Shown here: positions 48,782-59,472 of the stretch, piece by piece | Numbering within the stretch: the first letter of the stretch is position 1 | Layout: each line of letters opens with the position of its first letter | NCBI GenBank assembly: GCA_021904315.1 | Contig: CM038918.1 | Location: 14,337,349 to 14,401,348 of the forward strand | Direction: 5' to 3' | DNA length: 64,000 bases | DNA from: Sphagnum magellanicum | Lineage: Eukaryota; Streptophyta; Sphagnopsida; Sphagnales; Sphagnaceae | Translations under genes and position numbers: made by a program | The notes under the pieces: model-generated | Database searches by the model: none | Told to the model about the DNA's origin: nothing | The model's input: only the letters and a program-made list of their open reading frames with translations

Positions 48782-49216
48782 TGCTAGAACCAAATAGAGA
48801 AATCTGTCAATATTCAATTAAAAAAAACTGTGGAAATTTAGCAACTAGAAACCCCCCCAAAAAACAGATTTCTAGCCATTTCTGGTTACATGCTAGAATT
48901 AAATAGCGAAATCTGTCTATATTTAATGAAAATAAAATGTGGACATTTTGGCAACTAGAAAACCCCCAAAGAAACAGATTTCTAGCCATTTCTGGCCATA
49001 TGCTAGAATCAAATAGAGAAATCTGTCTATATTTAATAAAAAAAACTGTGGAAATTTGGCAACTAGAAAACCCCCAAAGAAACAGATTTCTAGCCATTTC
49101 TGGTCACATGCTAGAATCAAATAGAAAAATCTGTCTATATTTAATAAAAAAAACTGTGGAAATTTGGCAACTTGAAAACCCCAAAAAAACAGATTTCTAG
49201 CCATTTCGGGTCACGG
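48782..49216. repeat. Four tandem copies of a ~109-bp unit
   Basis: Units start at 48782, 48891, 49001 and 49109, each opening TGCTAGAA and carrying AAATCTGTC, GGCAACTAGAAA and CAGATTTCTAGCCATTTC. The array lies about 1 kb upstream of the COL start codon. Two minus-strand frames stay open across copies, giving 36-residue Phe/Leu-rich peptide units, but nothing else suggests coding. Confidence 0.9.
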
Positions 49217-49359
49217 TTTGTTGATTTCAGCTATTTGGCTAGAAATAGAGAAAAAAAGAAACAATTGTGTGGGATGATGATGATGATGAGAATTCGGTAG
49301 GAAATCCCCAAGGAAATTTTGCAAACTTGCTGTTGTCATTACTGGCAAATTCTTTATAG

Positions 49360-50207
49360 CTCCCACCAAGTCTGATCTTTTTTTTGGATAATTATGAGTG
49401 TTTTTGGACTCCTACAGCTTCTTCTTTTTGTGATCTTTCATATTGTAGTAGGCTAGCTCTTAACACAAACCTTAACCTCCTCAGCTCTAGGCTTTCATCT
49501 CTGATCAGCCAACCCAGATCTTCTTATCCCCTCTCTCTCTCTCTCTCTCTCTTCTTCCCCTTCTTGGAATCCAAAACCAAAACACACCCCAATTGATGAT
49601 GAGCTATTTTTCTCTGTGACTCAACAGTAGGGTGAAGAATAAGAGGTTGTTGCAAGCTAGAGTCAGCAGCATAAAAGATAAGCCAGAAGTGAAGTACAAA
49701 AACTCTTAGTGTAGAGGAGACCTCGGAAGAGAAGAAGAAAGATTTCTTCTTAGTAGAAGAGGAAGAAGAAGAAGAAGTAGAAGGGGCGGAATCGACTACA
49801 GGGTGATGAACAAGGAGATTTCAGGCTACGTATAAAGAATATTGGCATCCAGTTATTGTCGCTGGGGAAGAACATCTGAAGACATGAGTGATGGGTTTTG
49901 TTTTAATTTGGAGGGAAAGGGGTTATTTCAGAGTTTTTGAAAATCTGAAGATGAAGAAGTTTGCAGGCATGAGAAGCTTGAAAGAAAGCAGGCAGATTTT
50001 ATGAGGAAGGAAGGGAGGAAGGAAGGAAATAATAGACTGAGTCATGCGTTTGAAGAAGAAGGGAAGAAGAAGCTGGCTGGTTTTGTTCAGAATACAGAAA
50101 AAAGTGAAGAGCTTTGAGGAACTTTGATGGGTGGTTAGTAGTACTTAGTAGCAGGGATTCAGCAAAGCAGCAGCTGTGTGATCGAAACAAAGCTTTTTGT
50201 TTCTGCA
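49360..50207 (+). promoter_or_regulatory. Presumed promoter and 5' leader of the COL gene
   Basis: Holds a CT microsatellite (49530-49552), a purine-rich GAAGAA tract (49725-49785), and pyrimidine-poor sequence up to the ATG. CT tracts and purine-rich leaders are common in plant regulatory genes. The transcription start and TATA box could not be placed. Confidence 0.35.
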
Positions 50208-53029
50208 ATGATGAACCGCAAAGTGGGTAGCAGTGCTTCAGGGATGGCGGTAGCGGCTAAAGCAGCAAGAGCATGTGATGTTTGTGGTGTGCACAGAGCT
50301 AGATGGTACTGTGCAGCTGATGAAGCTTATATCTGTCATCCTTGTGACGCAAAAGTGCATGAAGCTAATTCCTTAGCTTCCCGCCATAACCGAGTCCTAC
50401 TGACGCCAAACAACCCCCCAAAACACAAGCAGCAGCAGCAGCAACATCGTCACCGCCATGAGCACCAAGCTGCTGGAGATTCTCAAGGTATGATGATGAA
50501 TTCAGCCCAAAAAATTAGCAGGAGATCGAATCCTGGTATGAGGATTTCCTCTCCGAATCTGAATCTGTTTGCTACAACAGGAAAAATCCCTGCTGAGAGA
50601 GCCAGCTTCGCTAAAACTTCTGGCAGGAAGCAAGAGCTTTATGCAAAAGTCAAGGTGGAGCCTGCTGGGGGAGGAGATGAATATATGGGAGGAAAGGGGA
50701 GTAATTGGCAAGCAGGGGTTCATGAAGTGCCAGCATTTGTTTCAATTTTCCAGGACCCATTGCCAGAGTTTCCCAGCAGCAAAGTAGTTGATGACACTCA
50801 AAATCATCATGTCCACCATGATGATGAACTCGGCAAAGAAAAAGAGGAAGAGGAAGAAGCTGTACCTGACCTTTTCCCCCGTCACTTCTATTTTGATGCC
50901 ACACTGGGACCACTGAAGGAAGACTCCCCAGGAGGATGTACCTTCTTGGGGGAAGAAATTCCAGGAATGGATGGTTATGAAAACAGCTACAAGTACATGG
51001 AGCCTGATCCTTCTTCTTTGGATTCAAAAGCTCATCACACTCCTTATGCTGAGGGGAGTTTGAGTTGTGCATTCAGGCCACCAGAAACAGATAATTTTAT
51101 GGGTGGTGCAGGTGCTGGTGGTTGTAGACAGAAGAAGAAACAGGAGGCAGTGGAGGATCTAGTAGGAGCAGCATATCCTCTGGAAGAAGGACTGACTGCT
51201 ACAGAAGCAGCAGCTGCTGCTAGAGCATGCCATGTGCCATCACTGAAGCTGAACTACAAGGAGGTGCTGTCAGCTTGCTCAGACCAAAGCCTCTGGACTG
51301 CACATGACAAACACCCTCAGATTGTTCCTGTTGACCCCAATGCTGATGCTGCAGTAAGTATTCATATGTTCTTCATCGCTGTTTGCAACTTGTTCTTCTT
51401 CTCATTGCTGCAAGACACAACTTGGTATTCTGGTTTGAACATAGTCTCAGCAGCTGGTTCATGGGGGTGTGAATTACCATTCCTGCAATTAACATGGGTT
51501 CTATCTATCCACATGCTTAGCTGAGCATCCACATCCTTCTCTCTTTCTTTCTCTCTCTGCAGGTTGTCTGTGAGCAAGGTTTGAGTGTGGCATGCATAAT
51601 AACCCTGACCAACAATTTTCTAGCTGGCCTTGAAATGGAGCTTGTCATCTATTTTCACTGTCTACTCCATCTTCATTTCATACTCCAGAAGACAAGATTG
51701 TAAGTTTTAGTTCAAGAGCAGGTGCTACTGCAGACAAAACCTTTAATTTAGGAAACACAGAGGATCCTTTCTTTTTTTGCTATGAGAAATGGAAGCTGCA
51801 AGTTGGTACAGATGCTGCTGCTGCTGCAGAAGAAACCTTTGATTTGGAAGCACAGAAGGGTCCTGTCTTTTGCAAAGAGAACAGGAAGCTGTAAGTTGGA
51901 AGAGGTTTTATCATATTATCAAGCAGGAGGAGAAAGACTTGCCAACTTCCTGATCATAGAATTTAGCAAGCCTCAATTCTGTCTGACCTAATGTGAAATT
52001 GGAAACCTCAAGACTCTAATCTTTAAGCATCAAACAAGCCCGATTGAAATGTGCTAGAAACTCACAGTGCAGATATTGTATAATGGGTTGTTTAGATTTT
52101 GGGCTGGTTATTGTATATACTATTGTGCACCCACTGTTGGGAGCTCATGAAATCATTGGGTAGTCATGGCAGCTTGTCATTGCATTTTGTGATGAAGGTG
52201 ATGATGGCCTGACACTTTTACAAGTGAATCTCATAAGGTTATGACTGCACTCATTGTTATGTTGCTGCCAAATTGTTATTGTGGAGATTTCTCTGCAATT
52301 CTATATGTATATATAGAGGGAGAGGGAGTCACAAACAGTAAGGTTATTTTACTACTACTATCTCCTATTGCAGAGGTAGGTGGTGTGTCAACAAACAAGT
52401 CTGTTATGGCGACTAAAGTTGATGCCAAAAAATTGTTGCTCCTCCATGTATGTCTGCAGGGAAACATGGACCTTGGTTTTGTTCCAGACCTAAATTTTGG
52501 GCCACAGGAAATAGCAGTGACCAGGGATGATTGTTACAGTGGAGGAGGAAGAAGGGAGGCTTCTTTGTTGAGATATAAGGAGAAGCGGCGTGCACGTCTT
52601 TTTTCTAAGAAGATTAGGTATGAAGTGCGCAAGTTGAATGCAGAACAGCGGCCCCGCATGAAGGTTAGTTTCAATCTCCATTTGTTTAATTTGAGCTTCT
52701 TTCTGAGCCTTTTTTCTTTCTTGGATAATTTATTCCCTTGAAACATGTGCTCTTGGATTATTCAGCAGGCAACTCAATTGCTTCTTCCATCTCCTTACCA
52801 GAGAGAGTGAATGTGTTGACTGTCTTACAACTTTCTCGCTAAAAAGTTGCGAGAATGAATTCTTGTCCATAGTAGTGCAATAATTCCTTGGTAAAATCGA
52901 CAAACCTGAAACTCAATTATTGAGATATAGCTTAGCTTTGACATGACATGATTTGGTGTTGTTTTCCAGGGTAGGTTTGTGAAGAAAACTCAGTGGAGTA
53001 CACCTGAAGATGGGTTTGGTAGGTACTGA
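50208..53029 (+). CDS. CONSTANS-like transcription factor, one B-box plus CCT (COL6/7/8/16 type)
   Basis: Three exons, 50208-51353, 52460-52663 and 52970-53029, all phase 0; 469 residues. The B-box has its full ligand set: C23, C26, C35, D38, C43, C46, H51 and H60. There is no second B-box. An acidic middle follows, then the motif [18 protein letters not shown] shared by the COL6/COL16 subgroup. The CCT domain (~414-456; [39 protein letters not shown]) is split by the last intron. CCT domains bind NF-YB/YC to form a CO-box DNA-binding complex; B-boxes mediate protein contacts. The family links light and clock signals to development. ATG 50208 was chosen over an upstream in-frame GTG. Intron 1 is 1.1 kb and holds a tandem duplication and a segment shared with the cyclophilin locus. 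Confidence 0.93.
51724..51899 (+). repeat. Tandem duplication inside COL intron 1, open in one frame
   Basis: Units 51724-51806 and 51821-51899 share GCAGAxxAAACCTTTxATTTxG, CACAGA, and the end AAGCTGxAAGTTGG. One frame is open across both copies, with a TAA near the end of the second. It could be a decayed or alternative exon; the main gene model skips it. Confidence 0.6.
52187..52315 (+). repeat. Segment shared with the cyclophilin locus, copy A
   Basis: Aligns at roughly 80-85% by eye with the minus strand of 55050-55185, including TCTCATAAGG, ATGACTGCACTCATTGT and CAAATTGT. A shorter third copy of its right end (GTGGAGATTTCTCTGCAAT) lies on the minus strand near 54370-54400. Confidence 0.65.
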
Positions 53030-54189
53030 TTGACAGCCCCCAAAATACTCGAGTCAGTAATCATTTCGTCTGGAGTATGACATGAAGATTAGCACTAGGT
53101 TGTCTTTGTGCAACAGAGAGGAAGAAAAAGACAACCACAAACATGAATCAAGAACATGTGTTTTTTCTTTTAAGTGTGGGATTGACAATTAATTCTACCC
53201 TAAGAGGATTTGTAAAATATTCATGGTGCTCAGAAACACTGTATGTGCACTAGTATCTTTCTTCTCCTGGGGATATGTAAAGTTCTCAAAATTCCTTGGC
53301 TTTGTTCCAAAATGAGCTGTCTTCAGAGGTTAGGGTACAAACTGTGTTTTATGATTTGCAATTGCTTGTGGCAACTTCCCCTCAAGTGAGTCATTGAAGC
53401 AGCAGCCAACCTGAGCAAACATACCATTCCATCCACCACATTTTGTCACTTGGGTACAACAAGTTGATCAAAACCATCATGACATCACACTTGGACCCCA
53501 TTTGTGCCTTCAAGACTTGTGTTTCATGGTTCAAATGGTTTATAGAATTTGAAAATCCATACCTCTCACATTTACCTTAAGTTAACAAACTCCAAAAATC
53601 TATAGAAGAGAAAAATTACCTATCTGTCCAAAGCCTAAACAGAACTCAGACCTCCCTCACCCTTACAGATCTCTATGATCCCCCTCTACTATAGTCCTAT
53701 CCCTACCTTGGTTCAGAGAATTAGCAACCTGCTGCCATTGACAAGGTGTGCTGAAAACCTACCAAATCGATTGTCACCATGCCGTTTCTTCCCTGCGTGT
53801 ACATGGTAGCAGTTCAACAATTTGGAAGCTTCTTCAGAACATTCTTCTGTTGCAGAGAAACATAATTTTTTTGACCAATGTTATATACAGCAAGAATGGC
53901 AGAATTTACATCTAGCTTTTTAGTAATACAACATGAACACATGATGAAATAAGTCTTGCCTTTTCAACAAATTCTGCTCTCATAGTTGATCCTTTAGAAG
54001 AAAAGCACCCGTATGCTTCCTGTACTTATTACATCATTTAAGGCAACAGCAATCGTTGATTAGGCCACAACACACTATATGCATGGTTATATGGCTCAAA
54101 TAGCAGGTATCTGCATTTGAATCCAGGCTCAACAAGTTTTCAAATAGTAATTGAATCCATAGAATTGACATTGATCTAATGCAAACTGC
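53030..54189. other. Convergent spacer between COL and the cyclophilin
   Basis: Contains the 3' untranslated regions of two converging genes. No other gene or clear repeat seen. Confidence 0.4.
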
Positions 54190-55036
54190 TTACAGAGATG
54201 ACATTGCAAAAGACTCAGACATGGAGCCAAGAGGTCCTGTTCTTACTGCCCATGGTCGCCATCTTTTGTGAGATTTATGTTCAATCACTAGTGTCCTTAA
54301 AATTTTCACAATTTTTTCGGGTCTGTAACAAAACAAATCCACAACACAAACAATTATTAGAAGACACAGGTATGAGATTGCAGAGAAATCTCCACAACAA
54401 ACCTGCCCTCCCCAAATCCAAGAAGCTGACAGAAAGAGAGTGTTTTTTTTTGGCAGTGAGATCTCCCCACTTACAAGCTTCCTTCCAGTACTATGGTTGA
54501 AGTTGCAGAGGACAGGTGGTGATGAGGATGGGTAAATTGACCTATCATTCTTGTCTACTGGAAGAATGTTCATGCACTTCAGTATGCTCATGCCTTTGGT
54601 TACCCTTGCAAAGATTGAATGCTTTCCTGAAAACACCCCACCATATGCACACACCCACCCACAAATGAATCCACCACGATGTGAAGAAATTGGTCATTAC
54701 AGATCTGAACAAAACTGTGATTGAAAGAGCTGTAACAGACAGTAATTCTTCCCCCATTGACTTGAAGTCCCCAGGTTGAGACTCTTTAAATGACTGAGTG
54801 ACTTGCTAGAATCCCATTGTAGCCAGCTTGAGAAACACCCAGGAAGAAAGAATGCATAAATGTTGTTACAAAAAGCTATTGGAGCATGGGATTGTTAACC
54901 ATCAAGCCAAGGGCAGGCGCCAAGAGTGATGAAAAACTGGCTGCCATTTGTGTCAGGCCGGCCTGAATTGCACATGGATACTAGTCCTGCCCTCTTATGC
55001 TTCAGGTACGGTGTAACCTCATCTTCAAAGGGTTTC
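54190..55036 (-). pseudogene. Cyclophilin-type peptidyl-prolyl isomerase, C-terminal half only
   Basis: Three minus-strand exons, 55036-54900, 54626-54542 and 54322-54190, with matching phases and an intact stop. They encode the second half of the cyclophilin fold: [29 protein letters not shown], then DKNDRPEKIVKILRTLVIE and a basic tail. Residues equivalent to the SQFF, Trp and His of the proline pocket are present. The first half, with the catalytic Arg and the FMxQGGD motif, was not found in the 1.6 kb upstream before the divergent NERD gene. No stop or frameshift is visible in what remains. It is either a 5'-truncated duplicate or a gene with its first exons displaced. A repeated copy of TGTACAGGAAACC near 55200 hints at rearrangement at the break. 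A complete member would fold proteins, several in the spliceosome. Confidence 0.65.
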
Positions 55037-55049
55037 CTGTACAAATATT

Positions 55050-55185
55050 TTATCTCTATAAAATTGCAAAGATATCTCCACAAAGACAATTTGGAGGTAA
55101 CATGACAATGAGTGCAGTCATATCCTTATGAGAGTCACTTAGAAAGTGTCAGACCATTACCTCCTTCATTGTGAGTAGCAATGAA
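55050..55185 (-). repeat. Segment shared with COL intron 1, copy B, with fold-back ends
   Basis: Minus-strand partner of 52187-52315, lying directly upstream of the first surviving cyclophilin exon. Within it, GGAGGTAA (55093) and TTACCTCC (to 55164) form inverted ends of a 72-bp unit, resembling a very small MITE. Confidence 0.6.
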
Positions 55186-55189
55186 ACTA

Positions 55190-56654
55190 TTCCAGAAGGT
55201 TTCCTGTACAACTAAAACAAGCAAGGGCCTTGAAGCAAATTCGAACTTGCGGTGGCAGTAGTTCTGTTTTCACCAACAAAACTACTGAATTCCAGCTGAA
55301 ATACCAGGATTATGCAAAGCGACAAGAGAGACTTGGAGATTCTGCAAGGTGCTGTTGTGGAGCACACGGTGCAGCAGCTCAGAGCAGCCCCTTGGGTGCT
55401 CAGCTCAGCCCCTTTTTACACTAGAGCCTGAAAGCCCATGACTGTCTAAATAGAAAATCTATGATTCGACGAAGAGTGTTTAAAAGGATTTAAGTTCACT
55501 TGCTTTACACAAAGTTGAGAGATCGATGAGGTATCAAGGATGGATGAAATGGGGTTAATGGATGAAAAATTAACATGAAATCCATTATGGATAATGTTTC
55601 ATGGTCTAATGGGCTTTTCTATTGCTAGGCCCACTTACAATAGGTAGGCCTAGTAATAGCTAATTAACAACCTAATTAAGCTTGCTAATTAACCAACATA
55701 TTTAAAACTTTTCTAACAACCTCATTAGTAGACCGGAAGCTCACAATATCATGATTGGTTAGATTTTGATAATTCAAACTTATATATCTTTTATAACATC
55801 TTTTTTTAAGAAATGGGTTGAACATTTATTTACATCATGAGCCCCCAAAAAAGCCATGATTGGTCTACAAATTTCTTTTCACGGTTTTTTCTTAATTTTT
55901 AAAAAATCAATTTTTCCTTTGAAGGTGAGTGTGAAGTTTGTTTAGCCCATTGGTCCAAAACAATTATAATTAATCAAAGTTTTTCACATAATTTTTCTCA
56001 AAATTTTTAATCATGTTTTCAAAAAATTTAATAAATTTTTGCACAATTTCTCATGTCTGCATGTTCTGCAAAACAAACATTATTAATTATGTTTTTGCTT
56101 GTTTTAGAAAACGAACATCATTCATTATGTTCTGTAAAACGAACCTCATTTATTATGTTCTGCTGCGCCAGGCCGAATTCGAACCAAGGACCTCTCCTCT
56201 TCCAAGTAAAACCACCAGCAGCAAGGTAAAATTTTTTCTTACCTTTAACGGATGGCCGTCTTCTCCGCTGGAGTTCGTTAAAGACCATCTTCAGCGTTCT
56301 CCTTATGTGACCCTGCACAGTAAAATTGGATGAAGAAAAGTGAAAATGTGCCGGTTTAGCTCAGGAAAATTGTTTTGGCTCAGCATAATTGCACAGTTTG
56401 CGGTGGCTGGTAAAAGGCGCAGCAAAGCTGTGCCCTTGCACAAAAGAGTGTAATAAATATGATCTCACTGCTGCTCAGTGTTTCTGATTGGCCCAAGTGG
56501 TTCGCTATTAGTAGTTTCCCACCTATTTGCTATCCCAGTTCCAGTTTTATGGGTGGGGTTGAAAAATAATTAAATAACTAAACTTAGATGTGAAAAATAT
56601 TTTCGCAGGGTTGCGTGCTGAGCACCCCTGGAAGATGGTGTAAGGAAAACGGCG
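55190..56654. other. Spacer upstream of cyclophilin fragment and NERD gene
   Basis: Mixed composition, AT-rich in the middle. The region that should carry the first half of the cyclophilin shows no such coding on the minus strand. It includes the 28-bp tandem repeat at 56062-56165 and, at the right, the NERD promoter, in which no core element was recognised with confidence. Confidence 0.4.
56062..56165 (+). repeat. Tandem repeat, ~28-bp unit
   Basis: Three units plus a stub of TGTTCTGxAAAACGAACxTCATTxATTA, the middle one with a 10-base insertion. Confidence 0.7.
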
Positions 56655-59472
56655 ATGGTAAGGAACGCTGCAACGAGGACTGGGCAGCAAAAACAGAAAC
56701 TTGAATATCATAGCGGAAGAGAAGAAGCGGCGGCAAGGAATACACGACTGACAGTAGTGTGGGCAGCAGCCGTGTGGACAGTGAGTCTTGTCGTCATGGG
56801 AGTGGCAGATGCGTTGCAAGCTCTGTACCGACACCTCAAGCTCCTGCTTCTCACTCTCTCGCCTTCCCACGAGTTTGAGCTTGAGTCAGACAAGGCGGGA
56901 AGAGCCGCGGAGCTCAGAGTCTCCTCACTGTATGTCTCAATTCTTCTGTCTTTCTTCCCTTGTGCTATTTCCTCAATCTCTCAGTTTTTTTTCAAATCCC
57001 CTTCTCTCCTTTCCTTTCCTCCTTGGGGAGAAAGCTCCAGCTTTTGTCTATTGTAAGGTTTTGCTGGCATATGGTGCAGATTTGAAGGGATTCCAGGAGT
57101 GCAAGTGTACCAGTGTCTTCGCATACCCAATGGCCAAAGGGGCCGCCGCGAAATTGATATTGTTCTTGTCACCGAAAGGTCAGTACGTTTTCTTACATCT
57201 TCTTCTTCTTCTTCTTCGTCTTCATTGAAGCGATGTGCAGGAATTGCAGAACTTAGGTCAGTGTGTTTTCTTACATCTTCTTCTTTTTCTTCATCGAAGT
57301 GATCTGCAAGAATTGCAGAACTTCTTGGAAGAGAAAACCATTGGAATCCAATCCAATTCTTTGACGTAGCCAAAATCTCTGCAAACCTGCAAACAATGTC
57401 TGAACATCTGAATTGATGTTCTGCAACTAGAATGGCTTTGGTGCAACTGTAATGATGAGCATGACACAGAAATTGTTGCTGCCACAACATGGAAATGATG
57501 TCAGAACCTAATTGCAGATCTGCAATTATCTATATTGCCTTGGCAATTGTGATGATGAGCATGGCACAGAAAATAGATGCTGCAACCAGCTGCAAGCAAT
57601 GTCTGCAAATCTACTTGAAGATCTGTATGCAATTTAGATTGCCTTGGCAACTGTGACGAGCATGCCACAGAAACTGCTGCTACAAACCTGCAAACAATGT
57701 TGAATTCTCAGTGCAACAGCCAGCAAGAACAATGCAAGTTTATGTGGCAACAATTTCAGTCCCTTGTGTAGCCCCAACAGAAAAGTTTCCTTAAACCATG
57801 TTGATTTGTACTCTATCAACAACAATTTGTTAACTTTTTTGTGTGTGGAGAGAGAAGAGTGGGAGAAGGACCAGAATTATCATACATATGCATATGGTGA
57901 TCTGTTTGTTTTAATGCAAAAGTTGGATTTCAATACAGGGAATTGTTTGTTATCGAGGTGAAGAACTGGTCTGGCATTATAGAATTGAAAGCTGATGGTG
58001 TCTGGTCTCAAGTTCGAAGAAATGGCACAATACAGAACCACCCGGACGTTGTAATCTTCCTCCACTCCTATAGCAAAGCTTTCAAGAGTACAATATCAAT
58101 GCTTTTCCTTCAGAGACACAACCACAAAAGTGATTCCAGTGGTGGCAATACAGGCATCAAGGTGGTTGTCTCTGTGAGGATTTGAATCTGATGATTGAGG
58201 GTAACTTATCATTTTTGTCTTTTTTTGGAAACTGAACAGGTGGAGGAAACAAAGCATCGTGCAAATTTGTTGAAATTGTATATTGAGAAAAGAGGGGTGG
58301 CATTGCCCCCTAGCTTTGTTCAACCCAAAGTCTTCCTTGTCAATCCTGACTGCAGGTATATTGTATTCTCCACTACCTACTTGCCCCTATTTTTTCATAG
58401 GATTTTGTACTGGACTTTGTTCCACTAGTGTTGGTGCTGATGTGTGGGGGATTTGGTAAAATCAGACCTGAGCAGGCAATACTCATGCAGCCAGAAGTGC
58501 TATCAGCTGACCAATGTGAGCATTTCTTGGAGCAGAGCTTGGGGAGGAGCAGTGGATCAGGCTGGATGAAGAGCTTGCTCACTGGAAGAAAATCAGAGTC
58601 TGCTCTCTCAGATAGTGCTCGCAAACAATTGCACTACATTTTGAGCAGTGCTCCCACATGGGACAGGTCCATCATCGTCCCAAACAAAAAGTGTTGCAAA
58701 GTCTAGTTTTCTGTACTTTTGTATGAAAGCAAGATTTGCTAGTCAAAACCAAACTGTAATAGCATTCATTTCCTCTCTCTCAAAGCTATTTGTATCATCA
58801 GAAGTTGGTTACAGGCATGCATGGACTGATGGACCACAATATTGTGTGAGCCCAGTTTTCACTTTTCTCACCCTCCCTTTCTATAACAGGCTGGAGCTTG
58901 AAGGAGGCAAAATAGTTGTAGGTGATTTTCAGGCATTTCAAGGGCCACCTGAGGATCTTGTAGCTTTAAAGTTTGTAAAGCGCTCTGCTGTGAGTCACTT
59001 AACCATGGTTCACTGCAGAGGCTGGGTGAGAAATATAATTGGTAAGTAAACTAGAACCCTGTGTCTCTAGTTTCCAACCTTTTATTTTCTTTCATTCCAG
59101 CTTTCTATTTGCAGTTCATGACTTTGTCAAATAGCCTTAATATTACTGTCAATGTATACATACATATGAATATACATATACATGTGTGAAAATTGAGATT
59201 TGAAATAGGGATTCTGTTGATCTTCCAAAGAAATCATCCTGTTTCTTTTGACAGGGTCTGTGATTGGGCGCACACCAAATGTTCAAATTACTGTGACTGA
59301 ACGCGACTATCGGGACAGTAATCCAGGCAAGCCCCCAAGAAAACAGCAATCTGAATTGCCTTCTCAGGTTTGCGTACGACCAGACTCAAGAGTTTTGTTT
59401 CAGCCAGTTGCAAGTCCAGTGCCGCAACTGTATAACCTCAATAACATCCTTGCCTTATCCCTAAGTGCCTGA
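56655..59472 (+). CDS. Plant NERD (nuclease-related) domain protein
   Basis: Seven exons: 56655-56929, 57080-57178, 57939-58050, 58240-58355, 58466-58666, 58890-59041 and 59255-59472. Borders are GT/AG, phases agree, and the sum of 1173 bp gives 390 residues. An N-terminal basic stretch is followed by a hydrophobic segment (~35-65) that could anchor to a membrane. The NERD core follows: VYQCLRIPNGQRGRREIDIV, then LFVIEVKNWSGII, the E...ExK pattern of PD-(D/E)XK-like folds. Downstream motifs (VEETKHRANLL, YIEKRGVALP, NPDCRPEQAI) are shared by plant NERD proteins. NERD domains are proposed to process DNA or RNA, but the plant proteins are uncharacterised. ATG 56655 is the first in frame with the core. 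Intron 2 (760 bp) is filled with tandem repeats. Confidence 0.88.
57180..57325 (+). repeat. Tandem duplication, ~75-bp unit, in NERD intron 2
   Basis: Two units beginning GGTCAGTxxGTTTTCTTACATC and ending GAATTGCAGAACTT. The first copy includes the donor site of intron 2, so the second carries a donor-like GGTCAGTG as well. Confidence 0.8.
57385..57710 (+). repeat. Diverged tandem repeats, ~100-bp unit, in NERD intron 2
   Basis: Three copies and a partial one share CTGCAAxCAATGT, TTGCCTTGGCAA, GATGAGCATGxCACAGAAA and TGCTGC in the same order. Confidence 0.7.

Noticed and set aside
48807-49204. Minus-strand protein of 36-residue repeats
   Set aside because: It is the 109-bp DNA repeat read in one frame; third copies shift frame and no start context or homology is seen.
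50178-50207. Extended start of the COL protein
   Set aside because: The upstream codon is GTG, not ATG; two ATGs follow at 50208.
51564-51704. Possible extra COL exon after CTGCAG at 51563
   Set aside because: No donor in a compatible phase, and the frame runs to a stop.
56150-56200. tRNA-like B box (GGTTCGAATTC, minus strand)
   Set aside because: No A box at the right distance and no cloverleaf.
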